NCBI GenBank assembly: GCA_009774535.1
Contig: VSNY01000095.1
Coordinates: 1 to 14,086, forward strand
DNA: 14,086 nucleotides
Direction of reading: 5' to 3'
DNA from: Lachnospiraceae bacterium
GTDB taxonomy: Bacteria > Bacillota > Clostridia > Lachnospirales > Lachnospiraceae
Position 1 is the first letter of the stretch. The number at the start of each line of letters is the position of its first letter. The notes beneath the pieces were generated by a model. It was not told where the DNA came from and made no database searches. It saw nothing but the letters and a program-made list of their open reading frames with translations. The position numbers and the translations under genes were made by a program. Shown one piece after another: positions 6,943 to 13,733 of this stretch.

Positions 6943-9900
6943 TCAGCGGTTTTTCTTATATCCGCATTCCGGACAAACATCCCTGCCATGATACACATAT
7001 CCGCATCGGTAACAGCAGATCGTATCATGTGTTTCCCTGGCCAGATAATTCAATTTTCTGGAAGCAGGTTTTTCCTGCAGATACTGCACAAAATCGCCCA
7101 GTATTTCCGCCCAGTCTTCCATCTCACCTGTCTTTACCGCATACGGCAGCTTGTGCTGTGTACCATCTGTCTCTTCCAGTGTAATCTTACGGTTCAAAAG
7201 CCCGGTAGACGCCTCAACGGATGCAATATTGGAAATCGGGATGCCGTATGCATGCATGCGGGTACTGTAAAACAGATTTTCCGGCGTCAGTACCATTCCT
7301 TCCCTGCCGTTATAGTTTCTAGAGGTATCGACGGAAAAAATCGGATATTCAAACATACTGCGTTCATTGGCATAAGCTGCAAGCGCTGCGTCGATGGCGC
7401 TTGTTTCTCCCTGCTCTGCGGTATTTAACATCACTTTACGTGCCGGATAAAAATGATGTCTGGCGTTATTGCGGATCTTATCCTGCATTTCATCCTGCAG
7501 CTTTTTTACAAGCAGTTCGCACTCATCGGTACGGATTTTTTCCAGACGTTTGGAAAGCATCTCCAGCGCGCTGCTTTTTAATTCCGGCAGAAAATTCTCT
7601 GCGTCGATCTGCTCATAGACAGCGGCAGCCGTATTAAAATCCAGCTGCTGCGCCTGGTCCAGCAGCTCATCCAGGCGTTTTTCATCCAGATCATGTACTT
7701 TTTCTTTAATCTTTTCCATATATGGGGTGATGTTTTCATCCTGAAATTCCTGCTCTTCCAGCCTGCGCATCAGCCCGATATAATCGCTGCGGCTGACCTT
7801 TCTGGAACGTTTTACCATACTTGCAATTTCGTGCTTTTCTGCCGCTTCCTGTTTCTGGCGCAGTGTTTCTTTATAGGGTGACAAATCGGCGCCTTCATAA
7901 GCGCGTAGTTTTTCTTCTAATTTGCGGTATCCGGCGCGGTCCATACGTTCTGGAAGCTTTGCCATGATTTGACGAACTTCTTGATTGGCACGTTGGTTTT
8001 TTGCCTGCCGAAGTTTTTCCAGATATGGGCCTTTCAGGCTGTCCGGAAAGTTCTCGTCTTCTGCTTCTTTGATCATCCGCTGCAGCTGTGTATAATTCAT
8101 ATTTGCACTTTTGGCAGCTTTTTTGTCCAGTGCATTTGCCAGATCCCGGTACTCTGCTTCTTCCATCTGCTTGAGCAGCTGTTGTTTCTGGCTTCCATCA
8201 ATAAGTGTATCGTTTTGAATTTGTTTTTTTAGTTCCTTTTTCTGCCTGTCAGACAGCCGGTCGAGCATGCCTGTACGAATCTGGTAATTTTCCAGCTTTT
8301 CTTGTGCAGGATTTCGCTGCGGTGAAGCGTCTGCGCGTGTCTGCGTTCTCTGTCCGCTGACAGTTGTTTCCGGCTGCTGCCCCGCCGTCCATTTCTTGGA
8401 ATGATCCTGGTACCCTGTGCCATTCTGCTGCGCCTGACCTGGATCAGATGCCTGAACCTGATCATCCAGAGCCATTCCCTGATCAGATACCTGGCCCATG
8501 TCGTTTAGCGCTGTTCCCGTATGAAACGCCTGGCCCATATCATCCAGTTCCATGCCTGGATCAGATGCCTGAACCATATTGTTTAGCGCCATCCTCTGAT
8601 CAGACGCCTGACCCTGATGATTTGGCGCCATTCCCTGATGCTGTGCCTGTCTTATATAATCTGCGTTCAGTCCCGCATACTGTGCCTGCCCCATGTCATC
8701 CAGAGCCATATCATCATATTGTTCCCCGGGCTGATTTCCACCTGATCCAAATCCTGCCCTTCTGTTTTCCATCCCTGGCTTATTTAACGTTCCGGACAGC
8801 CTGCCATGGATAGAGCCTGATGCAGCAGATCCTGCAGACGAGTGATCTGGCGCACCATCTCTTGCAGGATGCCCGCCAGGAGCAGACGCGGCGTGCTGGC
8901 GCAGCGCTGTCTTAGTTCCTTCAGATGGGTGCGACTGTTTTTGCGCTTCTGTTTTCTCCCGCTCTCTGACTTCTTTGAGAATTTTTTTCTCATGCTTTGC
9001 AACCAATGCATCCGGGTAAAAACCTTCTTCGATTCGATGGGCAAACCGCCGCAGTGTTTCATCCGGCAGGCTGGCCGCCCTTCTGCCGAAATCTTCCATC
9101 TGCCGCAGCGCATCTTTCGGGCTTCGCAGCAGGTCCGGATCATTGCCAGGGCCGCCAGCCGCCTGCTTTGCTTCCCGCTGCAGCCGCTGTTTTCTGACTG
9201 CCTCGTACTCGTTATATTGAAAATTAGCGGCGCGTTCCCCATAGTAGCCCATCAGTTCCAGATAATCTTCGTACGCTTTTTGATCATCCCCAAAATCCAT
9301 TTCATAAATCAGACCTTCGGAAATCAGCCGATCCGGCCGCGGGGTATAAAAGCAGTTACAATGGCTGCATGTATAAGCGCGCGCCAGATACACGCCTTGT
9401 TCTTCTGTATCAATCCGCACCTCTTTACCGTCTGGATAGACGACCATATGCAATTTCTCAGAACATTTCGGACATGCATAGCCTACGAGATAAAAATTAT
9501 TCCCAATCCGGTCTTCGACCCGTTCCAGCAGCGTTGTCTCTGTTTTTTGAAACACCCGCTCTCTGTTTTTCCAGATCAGGCGGTGCCAAAGCCCCTGCGA
9601 CTCGGCAGCCGGGTCTTCCGCCTGTTTTTTCTCATATTCTAAAACGGTCTGCAGCACTTCTTCATAAGTAATCCGTACGCCAACTTTATAAAACCGGAAA
9701 TTCTCTTTCCGAAAAGACGGCTCGATATAATACATGCCAAGGATCTTGCTAAACAGCTGATTCAGCTGCGGATAATCCTGCTCCACCCTAAGTCCCCGCA
9801 GCGTCCCCCATTTGCCGAATGCATACAGCGCCATATTAACCAGGTCTTTTAAAGTCGGATGCCTGGATACATCCACAATTTCATCTTCTTTCACCGGAAA

Positions 9901-10086
9901 GTCGATCAGATTGGTCACAACTTTCCTGGTATCAAACTGAAAAATCAGCGAACGAACCGTCCCTTCCAGGATCAGTTCGTCGTCCCTTACCAAAAATCTT
10001 CCATCCCATACAATCTGCTCCCCCATTGTCCGGATCAGCTTTTGAAATGTAGCTTCCTGTTCCTCATTCGCCTGTAAAACCAGCAT
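6943..10086 (-). CDS. Large zinc-ribbon protein with tandem 13-residue repeats, helical repeats and C-terminal PH-like domain
   Basis: 1047 residues from the ATG at 10086, which has AAAAGGGG eight bases upstream; a GTG three codons earlier sits too close to that site. No signal peptide or membrane span. In order: an alpha/beta N-terminal domain (1-195); a zinc ribbon with CPKC (205-208) and CSHC (240-243); a charged linker; a Gly/Ser/Ala-rich low-complexity stretch (about 385-455); seven 13-residue repeats (457-547); and a long helical region (597-867) with several rough 55-60 residue repeats, each built around Y-x2-L-x2-L/M then F-x5-PY. A segment from about 927 to 1006 (GMVLTPENLFYSTRMHAYGI) resembles a bacterial PH-like domain. 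It ends in a second zinc ribbon, CYRC (1025-1028) and CPEC (1038-1041). I do not know a named family; a scaffold or nucleic acid/protein-binding role is only a guess. Transcribed alone from a strong promoter. Confidence 0.85.
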   Translation of the reverse strand: MLVLQANEEQEATFQKLIRTMGEQIVWDGRFLVRDDELILEGTVRSLIFQFDTRKVVTNLIDFPVKEDEIVDVSRHPTLKDLVNMALYAFGKWGTLRGLRVEQDYPQLNQLFSKILGMYYIEPSFRKENFRFYKVGVRITYEEVLQTVLEYEKKQAEDPAAESQGLWHRLIWKNRERVFQKTETTLLERVEDRIGNNFYLVGYACPKCSEKLHMVVYPDGKEVRIDTEEQGVYLARAYTCSHCNCFYTPRPDRLISEGLIYEMDFGDDQKAYEDYLELMGYYGERAANFQYNEYEAVRKQRLQREAKQAAGGPGNDPDLLRSPKDALRQMEDFGRRAASLPDETLRRFAHRIEEGFYPDALVAKHEKKILKEVREREKTEAQKQSHPSEGTKTALRQHAASAPGGHPARDGAPDHSSAGSAASGSIHGRLSGTLNKPGMENRRAGFGSGGNQPGEQYDDMALDDMGQAQYAGLNADYIRQAQHQGMAPNHQGQASDQRMALNNMVQASDPGMELDDMGQAFHTGTALNDMGQVSDQGMALDDQVQASDPGQAQQNGTGYQDHSKKWTAGQQPETTVSGQRTQTRADASPQRNPAQEKLENYQIRTGMLDRLSDRQKKELKKQIQNDTLIDGSQKQQLLKQMEEAEYRDLANALDKKAAKSANMNYTQLQRMIKEAEDENFPDSLKGPYLEKLRQAKNQRANQEVRQIMAKLPERMDRAGYRKLEEKLRAYEGADLSPYKETLRQKQEAAEKHEIASMVKRSRKVSRSDYIGLMRRLEEQEFQDENITPYMEKIKEKVHDLDEKRLDELLDQAQQLDFNTAAAVYEQIDAENFLPELKSSALEMLSKRLEKIRTDECELLVKKLQDEMQDKIRNNARHHFYPARKVMLNTAEQGETSAIDAALAAYANERSMFEYPIFSVDTSRNYNGREGMVLTPENLFYSTRMHAYGIPISNIASVEASTGLLNRKITLEETDGTQHKLPYAVKTGEMEDWAEILGDFVQYLQEKPASRKLNYLARETHDTICCYRCGYVYHGRDVCPECGYKKNR
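8446..8718 (-). repeat. 39-bp in-frame tandem repeat (7 units) inside the large zinc-ribbon gene
   Basis: The translation falls into seven units of exactly 13 residues, for example YDDMALDDMGQAQ, DQRMALNNMVQAS, DPGMELDDMGQAF, HTGTALNDMGQVS and DQGMALDDQVQAS, then a partial eighth (DPGQAQ). The shared core is M-A-L-(D/N)-D-M-x-Q-(A/V). The units have drifted from one another. Seven units of 39 bases fill the 273 bases exactly. The segment is polar, acidic and likely disordered. Confidence 0.9.
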
Positions 10087-10114
10087 CGCAGACACCCCTT
10101 TTCTTTTTACGGAT

Positions 10115-10148
10115 AAAAAAGGCTGCCCGCTGACAGGACAACCTTTTT
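10115..10148 (-). terminator. Intrinsic terminator hairpin inside the 5' leader of the large gene
   Basis: Read on the minus strand: AAAAAGGTTGTCC, loop, then GGGCAGCC followed by TTTTTTATCC. About 13 pairs form (two are G-T) before a T-run of six. It lies between the promoter at 10228-10256 and the start codon at 10086, so it would stop most transcripts unless relieved. It also reads as a hairpin with a T-run on the plus strand, but no plus-strand gene ends near it. Confidence 0.6.
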
Positions 10149-10175
10149 CCTTTTCTGATTCTGTATATGTGACGT

Positions 10176-10208
10176 ACTGCAGGCCGGTCTGTCACAGGTA
10201 CCTGCAGT
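10176..10208. repeat. Inverted repeat in the leader of the large gene
   Basis: ACTGCAGG (10176-10183) and CCTGCAGT (10201-10208) are perfect inverted copies around a 17-base loop that itself holds CTGTCACAG. It would form a stem in the leader RNA, or serve as a protein site about 15-45 bases downstream of the predicted transcription start. Confidence 0.55.
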
Positions 10209-10227
10209 TTCCTGTGCATCTGTCTTT

Positions 10228-10256
10228 ATTATACGCAGTGGGGCATTTGCTGTCAA
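10228..10256 (-). promoter_or_regulatory. Consensus sigma-A promoter of the large zinc-ribbon gene
   Basis: TTGACA (10251-10256) and TATAAT (10228-10233) separated by exactly 17 bases on the minus strand: a perfect match to consensus. Such a strong promoter next to a downstream terminator hairpin suggests control after initiation. Confidence 0.8.
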
Positions 10257-10275
10257 TGGGCGCCTTGAAATGCGG

Positions 10276-10303
10276 CACGTTTTTAGAACGATCACATATC
10301 ATA
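10276..10303 (+). promoter_or_regulatory. sodA: Candidate SigK-type (late mother-cell) promoter of the superoxide dismutase gene
   Basis: CATATCATA (10295-10303) matches the SigK -10 pattern CATAnnnTA exactly, and CAC (10276-10278) supplies the short AC -35 with 16 bases between. A TATAAA overlaps at 10302-10307, but the bases 17 upstream of it (GTTTTT) are no sigma-A -35. A start near 10310 leaves about 15 bases to the ATG. SigK sites are short, so chance matches occur. Confidence 0.4.
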
Positions 10304-10324
10304 TAAAAAAGCTCCGGAATCAAT

Positions 10325-10984
10325 ATGGAAGAATATTGCAAATTTGTAAACGATCCGCTCCCCTACTCCTTTGAAGCAATGGAACCCTACATTGACATTC
10401 AGACCATGTATCTGCACCATGACAAACATCTGCAGGCTTACATCGACAAATTAAACACCCTGATCCTGGAATGTTCCGCCCTGTCTGCCATGACATTTAC
10501 AGATCAGCCGCAGTGCGGGTTTGCCGTACTCCGGCAAATACTGACCAATTTGGATCAAATCCCGGACTATATTCGTACTGCTGTAAAAAACAATGCAGGC
10601 GGCGTGTATAACCACTGGTTTTATTTTAACGGCCTGGCCGCGCCAAAAGAACAGATGGCAAAACCGCAGGGGACGCTGGCGGAAAGCATTCACTGGCAGT
10701 TCGGCAGCTTTAGCAGGTTTCGGGACGCGTTTACCAAAGCGGCGATGGGCGTCTTTGGCTCCGGATATGCGTGGCTCGTTACAGATGCGCAGCGTAACCT
10801 GCAGATTATAACGACTGCAAACCAGAATACGCCGCTTGCACAGAATCTGATTCCGATCATATGCATTGACGTATGGGAACACGCCTATTACCTCAAGCAT
10901 AAAAATGTACGGGCGGATTATATCAAAGACTGGTTTTCTGTCGCAAATTGGGACTGGGCGCAGTGGTGCTTTACCAATCTATAA
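10325..10984 (+). CDS. sodA: Superoxide dismutase, Mn/Fe family
   Basis: 219 residues, a normal length. The four metal ligands are in place: His31 in TMYLHHDKHLQAYI, His97 in AGGVYNHWFYFNGL, and Asp182 and His186 in IDVWEHAYYLKHKNVRADYI. The second-shell Tyr39 is present. The Gln in TTANQNTPL (Gln167) sits where Mn-type enzymes carry theirs, so manganese is the more likely metal. It would convert superoxide to peroxide and oxygen in the cytosol or on the spore; there is no signal peptide. The ribosome binding site is weak (CGGAA). The candidate SigK promoter suggests expression in the mother cell, and coat-associated superoxide dismutases are known in Bacillus and Clostridioides spores. Its last 6 bases overlap the end of the convergent racemase gene, and there is no room for a separate terminator between them. 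Confidence 0.9.
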   Translation: MEEYCKFVNDPLPYSFEAMEPYIDIQTMYLHHDKHLQAYIDKLNTLILECSALSAMTFTDQPQCGFAVLRQILTNLDQIPDYIRTAVKNNAGGVYNHWFYFNGLAAPKEQMAKPQGTLAESIHWQFGSFSRFRDAFTKAAMGVFGSGYAWLVTDAQRNLQIITTANQNTPLAQNLIPIICIDVWEHAYYLKHKNVRADYIKDWFSVANWDWAQWCFTNL

Positions 10985-12124
10985 GCAGACCCGCTCCAGC
11001 CTTGCTCCCATACGGCTTAAAATCTCATTAGTAATTGTCCCGGCCTGCGCGGCAATGTCGCAGACAGAGATTTCCTGGCTGCCGGACTGCCCGATCAGCA
11101 CGGCTTCATCACCAGCCTGTACGTGCAAAATACCACTGACGTCTACGATCGTCTGATCCATGCAGATACGTCCGACCACAGGCGCCCGCTGTCCATCCAC
11201 CAGTACGCTGCCGACACCGGATGACAGCGTACGCGGCAGGCCGTCCGCATAACCGATCGCAAGCGTGGCAATCCGCATATCGTGCTTTGCCGTAAACTGT
11301 ATGCCATAGCCTGCAGACTCTCCCTGATACAGTGTTTTTACAGTGGCAATCCTTGCCTTAAGAGACAAAACAGGCTGCAATTCCTCCTGCCAGCGGATTG
11401 TATCTTCTTTTGTGCTTAACACCCCGTATAAAGCAATCCCCACTCTGGCATAATCACCCGCATACTCCGGATAATGAAATACACCGTAGCTTGCCTGCAT
11501 GTGTAATTTCGGGCAAGGATATCCAAGCTCCTTTAACCGCCCGGCCAGCCGGTAAAAAGCCTCCGCCTGGTCTTTCGTATAGCTTGTATCCCGCGCATCC
11601 ATCGTATCCGCAGCGCACAAATGGGTAAACAGACCGTCTACACAAAGATGTTCCATCTGATACACCGCAAGCACCTGATCTACGCATTCACTGCGGATTC
11701 CAAGACGGTGCATCCCGGTATCAATCCCGATGTGTACATGGATCTTTTTCCCGTATGCATTCAGCTGTTTTGCATAGTGATCATCAATGACCGTCTGTGT
11801 CAGCCCGTAAGTATTTAACAATTCAAACTGCTGCGGGTGTGTATAGCCCAGAACCAGAATCACCCCGTCGATCCCTTGTGTACGCAGCTGTATCCCTTCC
11901 TGTACGCATGCGACACAAAAAGCGTCAACACCCGCTTTCTGCAGCTCTTTGGCAATCCATTGCGCACCATGTCCATAAGCATCCGCCTTGACTGCCGGCA
12001 TCAGTTTACAGGAAGCCGGAAGCCTTTTGCGCAGCGCTTCCACATTTTTACGCAGCGCCGCGCAGTCCAGCTCCAGCCAGGCACGCCCGCGTGCGTAAGC
12101 TGCCGCTTCTTTCCGGTCGCTCAT
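10979..12124 (-). CDS. vanT: Alanine/serine racemase (VanT catalytic-domain type)
   Basis: 381 residues, PLP-dependent fold III racemase. Lys46 in MPAVKADAYGHG is the Schiff-base lysine; Tyr273 in ESAGYGIQF is the second catalytic base; GRICMDQ (318-324) lies at the partner active site. It interconverts L- and D-alanine or L- and D-serine. Two points favour serine: the gene starts inside the stop of a VanG-type D-Ala-D-Ser ligase (ATGA overlap), and the C-terminus TNEILSRMGARLERV lines up with Ala374 where the alanine racemase of Geobacillus has Tyr354. In VanT that position is Asn, as I recall, and has been linked to serine use. It lacks the N-terminal membrane domain of enterococcal VanT, so it would be a cytosolic enzyme. 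If no other alr exists in the genome, it may also make D-Ala. Confidence 0.85.
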   Translation of the reverse strand: MSDRKEAAAYARGRAWLELDCAALRKNVEALRKRLPASCKLMPAVKADAYGHGAQWIAKELQKAGVDAFCVACVQEGIQLRTQGIDGVILVLGYTHPQQFELLNTYGLTQTVIDDHYAKQLNAYGKKIHVHIGIDTGMHRLGIRSECVDQVLAVYQMEHLCVDGLFTHLCAADTMDARDTSYTKDQAEAFYRLAGRLKELGYPCPKLHMQASYGVFHYPEYAGDYARVGIALYGVLSTKEDTIRWQEELQPVLSLKARIATVKTLYQGESAGYGIQFTAKHDMRIATLAIGYADGLPRTLSSGVGSVLVDGQRAPVVGRICMDQTIVDVSGILHVQAGDEAVLIGQSGSQEISVCDIAAQAGTITNEILSRMGARLERVCL

Positions 12125-13167
12125 AGACGCTCCACCGCCAGTCCGATGATCCGGTCCAGTACTTCCCCAAAGGAAAATCCTGCCGCCTGCATCATACCCG
12201 GATACCGGCTATGCTCCGTAAACCCTGGTATCGTATTTACTTCATTAAATACAATCTCTCCATCCGGCGTTAAAAACGAATCCACCCTTGCAAATCCGCT
12301 GCACCCAAGCGCCCGGTAGACCGTCATTGCCGTCTGCTTTACAGCCTGCGCCTGCTTTGGCGTAATTCTTGCAGGCACATGAATCGCGGATGTTTTCAGC
12401 GTATATTTTTCCGTAAAATCAAAAAACCCGCCGGATAACTCAATCTCATCCACTTCACCTGTCAAAAGCTGATCATTGCCCAGCACGGCGCATCCGACCT
12501 CAAATCCTGGAATCGTTTCTTCCAAAATCACCTCATCATCATACCGAAATGCAAGCGCCAGCGCATGATGCAGCTGCTGCGGCCTGGTCACTTTGGATAT
12601 TCCGTAAGAAGATCCTGCTTTTACCGGTTTTACAAATACCGGATATCCGATACGATCCGCAAACTGCTGTGCCAGGTTTTGATCCTGCTGTCTGATCACA
12701 AGCGCCTGCGGAACACGTACGCCCGCCGCAGCAGCCAGACGGTGCGCCCGGTCCTTATCCATACAGACAGCCGACGCAAGCACCCCGCAGCCTGCCAGAG
12801 CAATACCTGCAAGCTCAATGGCGCCCTGTATCGTCCCATCCTCTCCGTTCTTTCCATGCAGCACCGGAAACGCAATGTCAACCGGAAGCTTTTGCACACC
12901 ATTCTTTTGCAGCAGCAAGCAATGATCGCTCCGGTTTAAGGACAGCGCCGCCGGGATACAGTCTTCTTCCTTGTACCAGGTATCCAATGTAATCTGATCC
13001 CATTCCCCGGTAAAATAAAACCAGTCACCGTCTTTCGTAATGCCAACCGGAACGATCTGATATTTTTCCGGGTCCAGGTTACGGAGTACCGCAGACGCAG
13101 ACTCCAAAGATACGCTGTATTCCGGAGAACAACCTCCGAAAAAAACTGCAACCGTTAACTTTTTCAT
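12121..13167 (-). CDS. vanG: D-alanine--D-serine ligase, VanG type
   Basis: 348 residues, ATP-grasp D-Ala-D-X ligase. Start supported by AAAGGA about nine bases upstream. Features: N-terminal FFGGCSPEYSVSLESAS (9-25), FPVLHGKNGEDGTIQGAIEL (100-119), MDKDRAH (136-142), the phosphate-binding VKPVKAGSSYGISKV (179-193), and the Mg-binding end EIVFNEVNTIPGFTEHSRYP (304-323). The omega-loop segment GGFFDFTEKYTLK (246-258) matches VanG rather than the YDYxAKY of D-Ala-D-Ala ligases. Phe249 and Arg321 fall where VanG has Phe252 and Arg324, which I recall as D-Ser-selecting. It would join D-Ala to D-Ser, giving precursors with reduced glycopeptide affinity. The racemase follows with a 4-base overlap. 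No vanXY, vanR or vanS gene lies within this window. Confidence 0.88.
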   Translation of the reverse strand: MKKLTVAVFFGGCSPEYSVSLESASAVLRNLDPEKYQIVPVGITKDGDWFYFTGEWDQITLDTWYKEEDCIPAALSLNRSDHCLLLQKNGVQKLPVDIAFPVLHGKNGEDGTIQGAIELAGIALAGCGVLASAVCMDKDRAHRLAAAAGVRVPQALVIRQQDQNLAQQFADRIGYPVFVKPVKAGSSYGISKVTRPQQLHHALALAFRYDDEVILEETIPGFEVGCAVLGNDQLLTGEVDEIELSGGFFDFTEKYTLKTSAIHVPARITPKQAQAVKQTAMTVYRALGCSGFARVDSFLTPDGEIVFNEVNTIPGFTEHSRYPGMMQAAGFSFGEVLDRIIGLAVERL

Positions 13168-13403
13168 TGTAAATCGTCCTTTCTTTCGTAACGGCCCAAT
13201 ACGGAAACCGTAACATATTTTTACAAGATCTGGCTGTTAAAACCTGTTTTCAGAAATCATCACGGCAATTTACGTGCTTCAGGCAGCCCGCCTAAACTAC
13301 TACCATATTTTGTCCGAAATCTGCAAAACTATGAGTGCTGGCCGGATAAAAACGGATCGTTCAGGACTATTTGTATTATATGTATTGTGTGTATTACTTG
13401 TAC
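13168..13403 (-). other. Long untranslated leader of the ligase/racemase operon
   Basis: About 236 bases between the predicted transcription start and the ligase ATG hold no gene I can support. Near the 3' end is a small perfect hairpin, TACGG-AAA-CCGTA (13200-13212), about 30 bases before the start codon. There is no T-run terminator and no T-box or riboswitch signature that I recognise. Confidence 0.4.
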
Positions 13404-13407
13404 TAAC
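13372..13407. repeat. 9-bp tandem repeat (4 copies) at the ligase promoter
   Basis: On the plus strand: TGTATTATA, TGTATTGTG, TGTATTACT and TGTACTAAC follow one another without gaps. The shared part is TGTAyT. They start 2 bases downstream of the -10 box and cover the predicted transcription start, which is where a repressor would act. Confidence 0.65.
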
Positions 13408-13409
13408 AC

Positions 13410-13438
13410 AGTATATGCTACGTTGGAAAAAAAGTCAA
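13410..13438 (-). promoter_or_regulatory. Sigma-A promoter of the ligase/racemase operon
   Basis: TTGACT (13433-13438) and TATACT (13410-13415) with exactly 17 bases between on the minus strand. Each box has one mismatch to consensus. The predicted start is near 13403. The -35 lies only 11 bases from the end of the sigma-factor remnant. Confidence 0.7.
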
Positions 13439-13449
13439 TGAATAAATGC

Positions 13450-13596
13450 TTATGATTTTCTTAATTTTTCCTTACAGTGTAACAGTATGCAATTTTTCGA
13501 GCTAACTCCTGATGTTGGAAACAGAAGCGACATGGTCTTGCAAAAGCCGTTGAACGTATACATGATGTGTTCCTTATATGCTTCTGTGCAAGGCAT
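13450..13596 (-). pseudogene. N-terminal remnant of a sigma-70-like factor of an integrative element
   Basis: From an ATG at 13596 with GGAG eight bases upstream, the frame reads MPCTEAYKEHIMYTFNGFCKT. This closely recalls the start of the small sigma-70-like factors carried by Tn916/Tn1549-type integrative elements in gut Firmicutes, which continue with an arginine-rich stretch and a helix-turn-helix to about 140-170 residues. Here similarity stops after CKT, and 27 unrelated residues lead to a stop at 13450. No helix-turn-helix remains. The remnant is taken as the scar of a deletion. The family call is from memory of these proteins and should be tested by search. Confidence 0.45.
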
Positions 13597-13733
13597 AGAT
13601 GATTCTCCATTTCTCCCACATGGGGCGGTGCATAGTTTACAGTTGCATTTGTAATTCAAAAGACAATAAAACTTTAAGCTGCCGCCCTTTGATTACCTGC
13701 TGCTGTTCGTTGCTTCGATTGTTTTGACAGCTT

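Larger units (their letters stand above)
10115..10221 (-). ncRNA. Candidate attenuator or small RNA (about 107 nt leader)
   Basis: A transcript from the promoter at 10228-10256 to the hairpin above would be about 107 bases, with no ribosome binding site linked to an obvious leader peptide. It contains an 8-bp inverted repeat at 10176-10208 (ACTGCAGG/CCTGCAGT on the plus strand). It also contains two GACAG segments able to pair with CTGTC in the terminator. I do not recognise a known riboswitch or T-box motif. A regulated leader is inferred, not shown. Confidence 0.35.

Noticed and set aside
6783..7028. 81-codon minus-strand frame spanning the end of the large gene and the GC-rich block
   Set aside because: It overlaps the end of the large gene in another frame and runs into the carboxypeptidase promoter; Pro/Ala/Ser-rich composition reflects the GC-rich block only.
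8446..8718. Regular repeats that could suggest a CRISPR array
   Set aside because: The unit is 39 bases with no unique spacers, stays in frame, and codes a 13-residue protein repeat.
8364..8813. 149-codon plus-strand frame rich in Pro, opposite the repeat region
   Set aside because: Antisense image of the 39-bp repeats in the large gene; no ribosome binding site and no family resemblance.
8842..9642. 266-codon plus-strand frame
   Set aside because: Entirely antisense to the large zinc-ribbon gene, which has clear zinc ribbons and a ribosome binding site.
10087..10095. GTG start three codons before the chosen ATG of the large gene
   Set aside because: The AAAAGGGG site directly abuts that GTG; spacing fits the ATG at 10086.
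10107..10295. 62-codon minus-strand frame through the leader of the large gene
   Set aside because: It starts upstream of the promoter, runs across the -35/-10 boxes and the terminator hairpin, and has no coding character.
13597..13659. TTG-initiated extension of the sigma-factor remnant by 21 codons
   Set aside because: The ATG at 13596 has GGAG at good spacing and begins the recognisable part; the Cys-rich extension (YKCNCKLCTAPCG) resembles nothing in that family.
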